A DNA stretch of 64,000 nucleotides from positions 330,001 through 394,000 of the forward strand of contig CAJNDS010002646.1 of the NCBI GenBank assembly GCA_905221605.1, written 5' to 3'. Shown in pieces: positions 21,360 to 32,893 of this stretch. Below the pieces are notes generated by a model. That model made no database searches, had not been told where the DNA came from, and was given only the letters and a program-made list of their open reading frames with translations. Position 1 is the stretch's first letter, and each line of letters starts with the position of its first letter. A program made the position numbers and the translations under genes. Origin of the DNA: Symbiodinium natans. Taxonomy: Eukaryota > Sar > Dinophyceae > Suessiales > Symbiodiniaceae.

Positions 21360-21521
21360 CTTGTTCTTCCTATTTTTTTCATATTCTCTCTGATTCAGCT
21401 GCCGCTGCGTGAGCTGCTTTTCGTGTCCATCCTTCAGAATGGGAACCAGAGATTGTGGCTCTTTCTTTACGCTCGCCGTCTTGACGCGCTCGGGCTTCAC
21501 AGGTGACTTGACTTTTGCCAT
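21360..21521 (-). CDS. first exon of coiled-coil protein gene
   Basis: Natural ATG at 21521 starting MAKVKSPVKPERVKTASV, then KLTQ-type helix (HEKQLTQRQLNQREYEKNRK). Lys/Pro/Val-rich N-termini of this type are common on small nuclear proteins. A GA donor (AACAAG|GACCGG) would end it at 21360 in phase 0, but the next exon seems to need phase 2, so the donor may be six bases further (GACCG|GAGCAG). Confidence 0.5.
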
Positions 21522-21969
21522 CAGAACCAGCAGAGGAGGTCAGTTGAGCGATAGGCGATCGGATTTCTAAATCAGGTTGTGACAAATTCCGGACTATGTT
21601 GTATTCCAGCCCTAGCCTAGCCCCTCTCAATCTCTTTAGGGTAGAGAGGCCAGAGGCAAGGTCCTTGGGCAAGCTGCTCGTCTCTAGAGCCGGAAGTGTT
21701 CACACACAAGTGTTTGCAGCAGACAAGTCGAATCAGATGCGTCTGCAATGTGGCCTGTGGTTCTACGCAGCAACATGTCTGGCTTGCTTGGTGACCTTGC
21801 GCAAAAACATGCCAGCACGATCCGGAGAGAGGGCAGAGCTGACTGGCCTTGGGTGGCATACATGAACTCAATGACCCTCGAACCTCGATCCAAGCTACGT
21901 CTTTGTCTACATGAAGCCTCCCGTGCAAATTCAACTGTTCAGTTGCCAGCACCCTGGTTCTTGTCACGG

Positions 21970-22372
21970 GACTCGTCCCGAAACCCTCTCAACCCTAAAC
22001 CCTCAACCCTAAAGTTGAAAGCCCTAAGCCCTCAACCCTCTCAACCCTAAACCCTCAACCGTAAAGTTGAAAGCCCTCGTCCCGAAACCCTCTCAACCCT
22101 AAACCCTCAATCCTAAAGTTCAAAGCCCTCGCCCCGAAACCCTCTCAACCCTAAACCCCCAACCCTAAAGTTGAAAGCCCTCGTCCCGAAACCCTCTCAA
22201 CCCTAAGCCCTCAACCCTCAGTTGAAAGCGCTCGCCCCGAAACCCTCTCAACCCTAAGCCCTCAACCCTAAAGTTGACAGCCCTCGTCCCGAAGCCCTCT
22301 CAACCCTAAACCCTCAACCCTAAAGTTGAAAGCCCTCGTCCCGAAACCCTCTCAACCCTAAACCCTCAAATA
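21970..22372. repeat. 52-bp satellite array
   Basis: About eight units of the AAAGTTGAAAGCCCTCGTCCCGAAACCC satellite, less regular than the 1.4-2.3 kb array. It abuts the second copy of the block seen at 12291-12618. Confidence 0.9.
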
Positions 22373-22960
22373 CCTCAAAGCAGGGCTGCAGGGAAGATCA
22401 GGTACTGGCCCAGAACGGGCAACACCTTTACTTGTGAAGTGGATTGCTTTGTCAGTCCCTAACAAGTAAACCCCAAATTTGGAACCCCCTAAACCAGACC
22501 TTAGACCCACCGAAACTTACAACCCTAAAACAGCTAAATCCTGCCCCCCCCTCCCCCCCCTCCCCCCCCGAAATGCCCGAAACCTTAAACCCTAAACAAC
22601 TCAATCAACCCTAAGCCTCAACCCACAGCCCCTCAACTTAAACCAGAAATACCCCTAAATCCGAAACCCTGAAGGGGATATGGGGGTTTACGAAAATGAG
22701 GGGCCCTGCTTCTTGATACCCAAATAGTAGGATCCCCTCATTAAGGACCCCAATAAGGTACCCCTAAAACAACTAAACCCCCAAACATAAACCCAAAATA
22801 CCAAAAATATCCTAACTCCTGGACCCTGAAGGGGATATGGAGGATGGAGGCCTCCGCCATAGGACGCCCAGTGAGTATTCTCCTGGAGTTTGGGCCAGAG
22901 TCTGACGAGTTCGGGCTTGCTTATAGCGGTTTAGGTTTAGGGTTTAGGGTTTAGGGTTTT
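22373..22960. repeat. duplicated block, copy 2, ending in TTTAGGG
   Basis: Same order of sequence as 12291-12618 but longer, with an extra segment at about 22675-22760 that resembles the palindromic element at 28445-28548 (GATCCCCTCATTAAGGACCC, CCAATAAGGTACCC). Ends in a short telomere-like array at 22930-22958. Confidence 0.7.
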
Positions 22961-23267
22961 GGAATCGTCGCTCCAGCACTCCTGTGCATCTGACAGCCTG
23001 AGCGCCAGACCCCATATCCATGGAGCCAGCGATGTCCAACTGGCTGGTGTCCCTGACCAAAGCGGGTTTGGAAATCTGGACCACCCGGGCCTGGGCCCTA
23101 GTGTCCTAGAGGCCAACACAATCCCCCTCCAACCCCTTCCTCCCTTTTCGCTACCCAGCTGCTGTGCACAGGCTTGCGCACACGCGCATGTGTATGCGTG
23201 TACACGTGTGTCGCAGAGTCGTAGCGCAGACACGCTCACACTCACACAAAGAACCATGGGCCTCCAG

Positions 23268-23372
23268 TCAAAAAAGCTGGGGCGCGATGAAGCCGAGCTT
23301 GCACAAGAGCTCATCGTTGAACATGACCAGCGGTATGGGGTTCATGTTGGGGTTGTATTTTGTTGAGGCTTT
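23268..23372 (-). CDS. candidate terminal exon, unknown protein
   Basis: Minus-strand frame ASTKYNPNMNPIPLVMFNDE continuing ELLCKLGFIAPQLF to a TGA at 23270. Composition is protein-like. The opposite strand also has an open frame with ATG at 23256 (MGLQSKKLGRDEAELAQE) in a good start context; only one can be real and the minus one suits the strand bias of the window. Confidence 0.35.
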   Translation of the reverse strand, partial: KASTKYNPNMNPIPLVMFNDELLCKLGFIAPQLF

Positions 23373-23399
23373 ACATACGTTTCGCAGGCTGGATCCCAA

Positions 23400-24222
23400 G
23401 TGGCTGCCGTCCTGAGGCGAGTTGCGACACCCACACGACAATTACATCATTCATCAACCGAACCCTGTCCCTATAGCGTTACCCTAGCGGCGCTAGCCTA
23501 CCCCCTATACCCTAAGCCCAGAGTCCAGCCTTTGGAGGCACGGTGTTTCCCTTGTATTCTATAATCCACTAGCTTATCCTCTCTTATATTATGTGTACTG
23601 TACTATATTACATTATGGTATGATATTATTATCTCACATTATACGTTGCACTACGTTGTAACCTATTATGTTATATGATTATGTACATGCTTATAGAGTC
23701 ATACTAGAAATGAGGAGGGTGGGTGGGGAGGTTGGGTCTCAGGGAGAGTTAAGAGCTACTGCACCTTCCTTCGTGCTTGGGATGAGATCGGGGCTTAGGG
23801 TTCCTACCACCCTCGAAGAAACCTTTCCTCCTTTAGGGTTTAGGGCCCTGCAACGAAGAATGCCATGAAGATATGGGTGTGGCTACCCCGCCTGTGCGTG
23901 CGAGTCACACAGCATCCCACTACCCGACTCTTTTTGAACTCTCTTTCTGAATCCGGGCTCTCTGAGGCGCCCAACTCCGAACCCTGAACCCTAGAACCCC
24001 AGAACCGCTAGAACCGCCGGCCGGGGCCGGATGTGCAACAGGCAAGGGCGTCCGGCCCATCTGTTTATGTAAATATGTATATATTTCTACATATGAATAC
24101 ATACGTTATTACTTGATGTACATTCTACACATTATATGCATTACATACATTATGTACATTATATACATGATATACATTGTATACATACTAATACTTTATA
24201 TACACTATAAATAAATAAATAA

Positions 24223-24257
<35 letters not shown>

Positions 24258-24300
24258 TGTATGCATACATATGTAGATATAGATATACACATACAGTCTA
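23400..24300. other. AT-rich microsatellite region
   Basis: Unique and AT-rich sequence with (AAAT)n and (AT)n at 24205-24255 and repeated TATATACAT words. No gene seen. Confidence 0.5.
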
Positions 24301-24409
24301 GGGTTCGAGGGGGGGGGGGGTTCGACGAAGGCCGGGGGGGTTAAACGAACTTCGGTTCATGTTCGGGCGGTGGTCGTCCTTTGGGGGGGTCCCTTTGGTT
24401 TGGCCCTGA

Positions 24410-24585
24410 CACAGGTCCGCGGTCTGCAGAGGCGGACACGGCCCTGGCATACGGGAAGCGGGGCGCAGACGCTGGCCACCTGCTTCGGAGGCAGAAAGAA
24501 AGCCTCCTCAGCGAGCTGCCCAGCGTCTGCGCCCCGCTTCCCGTATGCCAGGGCCGTGTCCGTCTCTGCAGACCGCGGACCTGTG
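24410..24585. repeat. 66-bp-arm inverted repeat (hairpin)
   Basis: Arm 24410-24475 is matched by its reverse complement at 24520-24585 over 66 bases with one mismatch (GGCGGACACGG against CCGTGTCCGTC). The 44-base spacer contains GCTTCGGAGGCAG. Arms are GC-rich, so RNA or extruded DNA would form a very stable hairpin. It sits between a G-run and the (GTA)n tract. Confidence 0.95.
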
Positions 24586-24822
24586 GCCGCGCGACCCAAC
24601 AAGCACGGGACTGCGTCAGTAGTGTAGTGGCCACAAGACGAGTCGTCTGCGAAATCCTGAGCTATGAAATAGGACCAAGAACTTCTGGAGTTTAAGGTTT
24701 AGGCTTTGGGCTGTTGGGTGCCACATGGTTCATGCTGACATGCTGCGGCAAGAGCTGATTCAAGCATGCTTGTCCAAACCCATGCTTGACCACTGTGTGT
24801 GGGCAAACCACCCGGTTGGGGC

Positions 24823-26400
<1,578 letters not shown>

Positions 26401-26439
26401 CTAAACGCCGATCGGAGGTTCGGGGTACCTGGTGCGGGC

Positions 26440-26509
26440 CTCATAGAGGAGATCTGCGACAGGATGCTGCAGCACATAAATGCCATGAAGGGGAACCCAC
26501 GCATCTGAA
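26440..26509 (-). CDS. candidate exon, unknown protein
   Basis: Minus strand: acceptor GTAGTTTCAG, reading AWVPLHGIYVLQHPVADLLY and donor ACCAG|GTACCC. The plus strand of the same bases also reads plausibly (GLIEEICDRMLQHINAMKG), so the coding strand is ambiguous. Minus is preferred because both splice sites exist and neighbours are minus. Confidence 0.35.
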
Positions 26510-26729
26510 ACTACTCTTTGCCTAAGAACCCCCCCCCCCACACATAAACACACACACACACACATACATACATACATATATATATATATATATGTATACA
26601 CATATTTACATATACATCATACATATATTCATTACCTTTATAAGGAAAGGACATGTTTAATTTGTTGTTTTTGTTGTTTTTTTTTTGTGGAGGGCGGGGT
26701 TCTTAAGCAAATAGTAGGAATTAGTTCTA

Positions 26730-26840
26730 CCCGGTAGCCCAATAATCCTATGATGATAAGGGTACCCTTTTTGGGGGCTGGTTACTTTACAACCCAATTT
26801 GAAACCCAAAAGGGGCAAAAGGTACCACTCGGCTACCAAG
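26730..26840. mobile_element. MITE-like element, CTTGGTAGCCC family (diverged)
   Basis: Diverged member of the family defined by 51815-51934: begins CCGGTAGCCCAATAAT, has GATAAGGGTACCC, the GGCTGGTTACTT core, GGTACCACTCGG and ends GGCTACCAAG. Confidence 0.7.
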
Positions 26841-27414
26841 TGCTCTGCAAAATAAGAGAACCTACTGACGACAACTCAGCACTCAGCGCTGCTCAACCCG
26901 AAGTAAACCCAGCATTGATACATTTTGGAAGGTTCCCCCTTATACCAAAACTTAATAGAGATTATAGTATCCCCTACGATGCTCCCTAGTAAGGACTGCT
27001 AGTACACGGGGGACATCCCAACTTACATTACTAAAGGCCCCGAACCCCCAAAAACCTCAACTCTGAAATCTAAACCCGAAGACCCAAAGATTCAATTCCC
27101 TAAGATCCTAAACCTCAAACGAAGTCAGTTCTCTGCATCATTCTCCCTTCTTGAGTACCCTAGTTTAAGAGGGGCCGCCGTACCATAAGGACCCCAAAAG
27201 GGAACCCTAAACCCTAAACCAAAAAACCCTAAACCCTAAACCCTAAACCCTAAGCCCTAAGCCCTAAGCCCTAAGCCCTAAACCCTAAACCAAAAAAAAC
27301 ATTTCAGAGAAGTGACCATGAAGCCTTTGAGGCTAACTTCCCGAAGCCCGAACGCCTAAACCTCAAGAAATACTGAAGGCTTGGCTTCAGGACCTTAAAA
27401 GCTTCGGAACCCTA

Positions 27415-27521
27415 TACCCTAAACCCTAAACCCTAAACCCTAAACCCTAAACCCTAAACCCTAAACCCTAAACCCTAAACCCTAAACCCTAAACCCTAAA
27501 CCCTAAACCCTAAACCCTAAA
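27415..27521 (-). repeat. interstitial (CCCTAAA)n array
   Basis: About 15 perfect heptamers of telomere repeat in CCCTAAA orientation, next to the possible last exon of the channel gene. Confidence 0.95.
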
Positions 27522-27589
27522 CGGAAGGATCGACCTCCAGAGTCGCCCAAGGCTCAAAAAAGAAAGAAAGGTCCCCACACCCGAGCTCG

Positions 27590-27640
27590 CCTTTTACGAC
27601 TTTTTGTCCGTGGGTTCTGTGGGTTCTGTGGGCTCCTAGG
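27590..27640 (-). CDS. candidate last exon with stop (EPT repeat)
   Basis: After a CCCTAG acceptor the minus strand reads EPTEPTEPTDKKS and TAA. A short acidic Pro/Thr tail before the stop would suit a C-terminus. Phase to the previous exon is unknown. Confidence 0.3.
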
Positions 27641-27704
27641 GTTTAGGGTTTAGGGTTTAGGGTTTAGGGTTTAGGGTATAGGGTACATAACCCTAAACCC
27701 TAAA

Positions 27705-27822
27705 CCCACGGATGAGGAAAGCTCAGGGTGCATGTGCCCCTCAGCGCCTTCGGCGTGTGAAGGGGGCCCAAAGTCGGACGTAACTGTTCCATGCGAAGGT
27801 TTGGGCTCTTGTGAAAAAAGGA
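27705..27822 (-). CDS. candidate C-terminal tail exon
   Basis: Minus strand reads EPKPSHGTVTSDFGPPSHAE then EGAEGHMHPELSSSV between two telomere-like blocks. Low complexity, probably disordered tail of the channel or of a neighbouring gene. Confidence 0.35.
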
Positions 27823-28164
27823 AAGGAGAAAAGGTTTAGGGTTTAGGGTTTAGGATTTGGGGTTTAGGGTTTAGGGTTTAGGGTGTAGTTTTTAGTGTTT
27901 AGGGTTTAGGGTTTAGGGTGTAGGGTTTTGGGTTTAGGGCGTGGGTTGGGGTTTTCTCGCGAAAGGACAGTCTGAAAAGTCTCCTCTTGGGGAAGTAGGG
28001 GTAGATGCCTTGTACTAATGAGGTTTGCGGCTTCCTCTGACCCTAGCAAATTTACCAACTTGCTTACCGGCAAGGGTCGGAAGCCTTTAACAAAAAGGCT
28101 ATGGGGTTTAGGTTTTAAGAACCCTAAACCCTAAACCCTAAACCCTAAACCCTAAACCCTAATC

Positions 28165-28272
28165 TCGGCTTCTGCGCACTAAAAGGAGGGCCCCAGCCTT
28201 CTGGCAACTCTGACACTACAGCTCTGGTAGGAATCGGCCTTTCCCGGTTCACCATTCTGGGCACACCTGTCG
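28165..28272 (-). CDS. candidate C-terminal tail exon
   Basis: Minus-strand open segment PRMVNRERPIPTRAVVSELP followed by EGWGPPFSAQKP, bounded by telomere-like arrays at 28120-28160 and 28274 onwards. Confidence 0.35.
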
Positions 28273-28334
28273 GTTTAGGGTTTAGGGTTTAGGGTCTAAG
28301 GTTTGGGGTTTAGGGTTTAGGGTTTGGGGTTTAG

Positions 28335-28407
28335 GGCAACAAGACCGAGCTCCAGTTCTGGGTTTGCTGGGCTCAGAGGCAACAAAGCACCCCATGCCAA
28401 CCTCCCC
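28335..28407 (-). CDS. candidate C-terminal tail exon
   Basis: Minus strand GALLPLSPANPELELGL between telomere-like blocks. Coding character only; no splice phase established. Confidence 0.25.
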
Positions 28408-28444
28408 AAAACCCAAACCCCAAACCATAAACTCTAAACCCAAA

Positions 28445-28548
28445 TGGGGGTTTGCGATATTAGGGGTACCTTATTGCGGTCCTTATTATAAGGGAATCCT
28501 ACTATTTGGGGGTGTATTTTAGGGGTCCCCTGTTTTCGTAAACCCCCA
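28445..28548. mobile_element. MITE-like element, TGGGGGTTT family
   Basis: 104-bp palindromic element with ends TGGGGGTTTGCG and CGTAAACCCCCA. The interior GGTACCTTATTG..GGTCC..AAGGGAATCCTACTATT is found inverted in blocks A and A' (12.8 and 14.6 kb) and at 22.7 kb. No coding capacity. Confidence 0.7.
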
Positions 28549-28556
28549 AATAGAAG

Positions 28557-28630
28557 AGGAAGATCGAGAATGACGCGCTTGTCAGGAGCCTCCGGAATCC
28601 TGAGGCTGGTGTGCTGTGGCAGCTCAGGAA
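28557..28630 (-). CDS. candidate C-terminal tail exon
   Basis: Minus strand LPELPQHTSLRIPEAPDKRV followed by ILDLP, directly next to the MITE-like element on one side and a TTTAGGG array on the other. Confidence 0.4.
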
Positions 28631-28924
28631 GTTTAGGGTTTAGGGTTTAGGGTTTAGGGTTTAGGGTTTAGGGTTTAGGGTTTAGGGTTTAGAGTGTATG
28701 GGCTGAGGAGCTGGGCACAAACGGCCAATAAGTGGCCACTGAAACCCTAAACTCTGATTTGACCCTAAACCCAAGCCCAAAACCCCAAAACCAAAACCCT
28801 GACTGCTTGAACCCTAACCCTCAACCCTAAACCCTAAACCCTCAACCCTAAACCCTAAACCCTAAACCCTACACCCTAAACCCAAATCCTACACCCTAAA
28901 CCCCTCACCTTACACCCTAAGCCC

Positions 28925-28998
28925 TGCCTCGGTTCTCTTCTCCGATAGTTGAAGCGTCGCTTGCATCGAATACAATTTCCAAGCCTGAGCTCTCAGAA
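28925..28998 (-). CDS. candidate C-terminal tail exon
   Basis: Minus strand ESSGLEIVFDASDASTIGEE with good coding character, flanked by CCCTAAA-orientation arrays. Confidence 0.4.
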
Positions 28999-29142
28999 CC
29001 TGAGCCCTGAAACCCTCAACAGCCCTAGGCCCATAGACTCTAAACTGAACCCTAAACCCTAAACCCTAAACCCCAAACCCTAAACCCTAAACCCTAAACC
29101 CTAAACCCCCCAAACCCCCCAAACCCCCCAAACCCCTTACCA

Positions 29143-29219
29143 CCTATTGACAGCTTCGCGGCTCCCGTCAGCTCCAGAGCGTTTGCGATCACCGCTTCCC
29201 TGGGATGCGGAGCCAGGGC
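29143..29219 (-). CDS. candidate C-terminal tail exon
   Basis: Minus strand LAPHPREAVIANALELTGAA followed by KLS, between CCCTAAA words and a TTTGGGG-variant array. Confidence 0.4.
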
Positions 29220-29224
29220 TGTTT

Positions 29225-29400
29225 TTTAGGGTTTGGGGTTTAGGGGTTAGGGTTTAGGGTTTAGGGTTTAGGGTTTAGAGTCTAGGGTTTAGGGTTTAGG
29301 GTTTGGGGTTTGGGGTTTGGGGTTTGGGGTTTGGGGTTTGGGGTTTGGGGCTTAGGGTTTTGGTTTTAGGGTTTAGGAACTACGGTTTTCGGGTCTGGGG
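29225..29400 (+). repeat. TTTAGGG array grading into (TTTGGGG)n
   Basis: A telomere-like array in which six to seven consecutive units changed together to TTTGGGG (29300-29350), a sign of local homogenisation. Confidence 0.85.
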
Positions 29401-30124
29401 TTTACGGTGTAGGAACTACGGTTTTCGCGTTTGGGCTTGGGGTTGAGGATGTTGGGGGGTAGAGTTGAGGGGTTGAGGGGTTGATGGGTTCAGGGTTGAG
29501 GGGTTCGAAATTGATTTCTTAAAAATTTTTGGAGGGGGGGGGGGGGTGGATTGGGTGATTTAGGGGTTTGGCCCAAAAAGCAAACCTGGAAACTCAACCA
29601 TTCAACCCTAACCCCTTTACCACTAAATCCGAAGCCCCCTACCCTAAACCGAACATCCTGAAACCCATAAACCCCTAAACCCCAATTCCTCTCAACAAGA
29701 ACCCGCAATTCGCGCATTTAGGGGGCCCGGAGAGGCAACCCTGGAGGACTCCATCTTAGGGTCGTTTCATGGTCGCTTAGGATGGGCCCTTAAGAGGGGG
29801 GGGGTCAGGGCCAGCACATACCCTTTGAAGAAGGTAAGGGGCCATATTCAGGGGACCATGTAACTACGCTTAGGATCTAGGGAAGTATGTAGCCCTGCAC
29901 AGACCTCTTGCAAGGATCCAAGAAGTCGAAATTTCTAGAGTACCCTATACTACTACTGGGCCATTTTTCGGGCCGGTGGGTTAAAAAGGGTCAATAGGTT
30001 GAACAGGCGTTTCCGGGGCGGGGGTTTAGGGTTTAGGGTTTAGGGTTCAGGGTTCAGGGTTCAGGGTTCAGGGTTTGGGGGCATGAATTTGGGGGTCATG
30101 AACCCAGCGTCCCCTCAACCAGAA

Positions 30125-30255
30125 ACATTCAACCCTGCTACAGGGCGTCAGGGCTTGTAGGTTTTGATCGGTAGACTGGAAAGAGCCTTGAACCCCGCCT
30201 GACACGCGAAAGCGATTCAGGTTCACTTTGTCTTTGCTTCCGGTCCTCGGTGTGG
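30125..30255 (-). CDS. candidate exon, unknown
   Basis: Minus strand reads SKDKVNLNRFRVSGGVQGSF and QSTDQNLQALTP. Could be a tail exon of the channel or an unrelated fragment. Confidence 0.3.
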
Positions 30256-30786
30256 TGGGCCATACCCACACCCCTGGGAGGATCCAAACAGAAGACCCCC
30301 TTAAGGGTTCCTAACAATGACCCAATGGTAGGCTGTGCGAGAGTGGTTTCCTTGCGGGGGGGGGGGGGGGGGGGGGCTTCTCTAAACTTGCGCGTGAACC
30401 TTCAAAGGAGGACGGTCCACATACCCTAAACCCTACACCCTAAACGCTAAACCCTAAACCCTAAACGAGGACCCTAAACCCTAAAACCATCAACCCTAAA
30501 CCCTAAACCGCCGGGCTCGGGGCCCCCCATGCCCAGAAGCCCCCCTCATGCGGAAGTTACAAATTCATCAAGGCCACCAAGCCCCCAAACACCAAAATTC
30601 CTGAAGATTGCAAGGTTTATGCCTTCACGTGTACGGCTTTCAGGCATGACCCGTTGAAGGGCTCATGGGTTTGAGGTTTACGGTTTAAGGGGGTTTGGGG
30701 GGGGGGGGGAAGTTTCGGGGGTTTAGCGAGGGCAGCGAGGGTTTAGGGGGTTTAGGGGGGCCTGAACCCCCTAAACCCCCCCCCCA

Positions 30787-30856
30787 ACCCTACGAGAGTC
30801 ACCAGATCGTCGAGGCAAAGGGGCTTCTCTTTGATCTTCGAGTTCCTGGGATCATC
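30787..30856 (-). CDS. candidate C-terminal tail exon
   Basis: Minus strand EDDPRNSKIKEKPLCLDDLV, with a GATGATCCCAG acceptor inside the first codons; directly abuts the TTTAGGG array starting at 30860. Confidence 0.4.
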
Positions 30857-31819
30857 TTCGGGTTTAGGGTTTAGGGTTTAGGGTTTAGGGTTTAGGGTTT
30901 AGGGTTTAGGGTTCAGGGTTTAGTGTTTAGGGTTTAGGGTTTAGGGTTTAGGGTTCGGGACCCTCTCCCTTCGAAAGCTAGACCCAAGAGCAACCTAGGA
31001 ACCAAAAACGTTCAGGGTTTATGGTTTCTTTGTAGGAATTGTGGTTCAGGGTTTAGGGTTTAGGGTTAAGGGTAAAGGGTTAAGGGTTAAGGGTTTAGGG
31101 TTTAGGGTTTAGGGTTTAGGGTTTGGGGTTTGGGGTCTGGGGTTTAGTAACCTAGGATACCCTAGAAATAGAAAGGGCACCTTTTGTGGGTTTAAAGGGA
31201 CTTAGAAGGGAACGTAAGCCCGAAAAAAACCTACTCTGGGTCCTCTTCCTTCGAAAAATGCACTCTAAGGCAGTTACACAGTACCTTCATATGGGCCCTT
31301 AAGTGGGGACCCCTTATATACCCCTTATATCACCTATAAAATCAAGGCTTATAATTCAGAAATGTTTAGAGAAGGTAAGGGGTCATATTAAGGGAACATA
31401 CACCCTTAGGCCCTACACTCCTCTAAGCCCTATACATCCTCGTAGCCTGAGCTTGGGGCACCATCCGAAGGCTCACGTTTTAGAAAGTTCAGCACGTGGG
31501 GTTAGTATGGTATCGGAAGGGCCCAGAAATTAGATCAACCCCACGTTGGGTTTAGGGTTTAGGGTTTAGGGTTTGTAGGGTTTAGAGGGTTTCTAGGGTC
31601 TCGGGTTTCGGGTTTAGGGTTTGCATTTGTAGGGTTTAGGGTTTGGGGCATCGCTCAGGGGCTTGTGTGCTAGGGTTGCGCCTATCTCTAGACCGCCCAA
31701 GCAACAAGCAAACCTAATACCTTCGGGCAGAGAACTCTGCGCTTCCGGGGACGTATACTGAAGGTTACTAGAACCCGGCTAGAACCCTTAAGTACACCAT
31801 ATCTAGGTCACTGGAAGAA

Positions 31820-31910
31820 TAGGGGAAGACAAGATTTTGAAGAGATCGGGGGCCCTGTGGCTCGGGTCTTCTTGGTGCTTCCGGACTTCGGGCTCGGCAA
31901 CGCAGGGCTG
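31820..31910 (-). CDS. candidate C-terminal tail exon
   Basis: Minus strand QPCVAEPEVRKHQEDPSHRA then PDLFKIL. Good coding character; phase unknown. Confidence 0.4.
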
Positions 31911-31984
31911 AGGATTACAGGCCCCTAAACCCTAAACCCTGCAAAATCCGAAGCCTAACTCAGCAAGGCCCGAACCCTCGAGAG

Positions 31985-32036
31985 ACTGAACCCCTGTGAC
32001 GTAAGGAGATCTACTTCTAGGTCCTGCCCCATGGGG
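31985..32036 (-). CDS. candidate C-terminal tail exon
   Basis: Minus strand PMGQDLEVDLLTSQ, ending at CACAG|GGGTTC. Short and supported only by coding character. Confidence 0.3.
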
Positions 32037-32240
32037 TCGGTTTTGGGATTTAGAGTTTAGGGTTTCGGGTTTAGGGTCTAGGGGTTAGGATTAGGGTTTA
32101 GGATTTAGGGTTTAGGGTCTAGGGTTTGGGATTCAGGGTTTGGAGTTGAGTCTCGGGTAGTTCGATGTGTTGGTCGGCCAGGCTAGGCCATTCTGGCCTT
32201 TTTTCTGGCATTTGGCTTCAAACCCCCGAACCCCCCAAAA

Positions 32241-32334
32241 CCCAGTAACCATATTCTAATAAGGGCACCCTTTTTGGGGTTGGTTGCTTCATAAGGGAAC
32301 CTTGAACCAAGAGGGTACCACTGGGGCTACCAAG
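32241..32334. mobile_element. MITE-like element, CTTGGTAGCCC family (truncated)
   Basis: Shares GTAACCATATT, AAGGGCACCCTTTTT, GGGAACCTTGAACC and GGTACCACTGGGGCTACCAAG-type end with the other copies, but the left TIR is reduced to CCAGTAACC. Confidence 0.7.
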
Positions 32335-32373
32335 AACCCTAAATCCTCAAACCCTCAGACCTAAACCTAAAAC

Positions 32374-32640
32374 CCTGTTCCCGGGTCCACTGTGGCGTCA
32401 GGCCAAAATACTCGAGGATGTTCCTGAGCCACACCAGCTGCGTGTAGGTTCTCGTGCCAGTGCGTAGGCTCCAGTGGGAGCCCCGCCTGTACGGGCTGAG
32501 CTCAAACTCCCAGACAGGCAGCCATTCAATGGAGCGTTGGGGCGCACCCAGTAGCCCGGGTAGATCCACTCTGGCATTTATGGCGTACGTGCCCAAGGAC
32601 ACGTGCGCAGTTTGCGCCGCTAACGGCAGTCTCCAACATG
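32374..32640 (-). CDS. long exon, unknown protein, possibly channel tail
   Basis: About 260-nt minus-strand exon: LPLAAQTAHVSLGTYAINAR, then LLGAPQRSIEWLPVWEFELS, RRGSHWSLRTGTRTYTQLVW and LRNILEYFGLTPQWTREQ. It ends at ACAGG|GTTTTAGGG, another repeat-edge donor. It has the look of a folded domain; I do not recognise it. Whether it belongs to the channel or is a separate gene nested in the series is open. Confidence 0.5.
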
Positions 32641-32699
32641 CAACCCCTCAAATCTACACCTAAAACCCAGAGCCCCTAAGCCATACTTGGTTTGAGAAA

Positions 32700-32800
32700 G
32701 CCGAGCACATCTAAACCTAGAACCCTAAACCCTAAACCCTAAACCCTAAACCCTAAACCCTAAACCCTAAACCCTAAACCCTAAACCCTAAACCCTAAGC
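32700..32800 (-). repeat. interstitial (CCCTAAA)n array
   Basis: About 12 perfect heptamers between two partial copies of ATACTTGG(T/C)TT.AGAAAGCCGAGCA, so the array appears to interrupt or bridge a short duplication. Confidence 0.9.
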
Positions 32801-32819
32801 CATACTTGGCTTCAGAAAG

Positions 32820-32893
32820 CCGAGCATCAGCTGTCCCATGGTGCCACGGAGCTCTTGGATCATGCGCTTGGCCAGCTGGTTAATGTCTCGGAC
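32820..32893 (-). CDS. channel C-terminal coiled-coil exon
   Basis: After GCAGAGAG the minus strand reads VRDINQLAKRMIQELRGTMG followed by QLM, an amphipathic helix of the kind that follows the EF-hand region in dinoflagellate cation channels. Phase to neighbours not proven. Confidence 0.5.
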
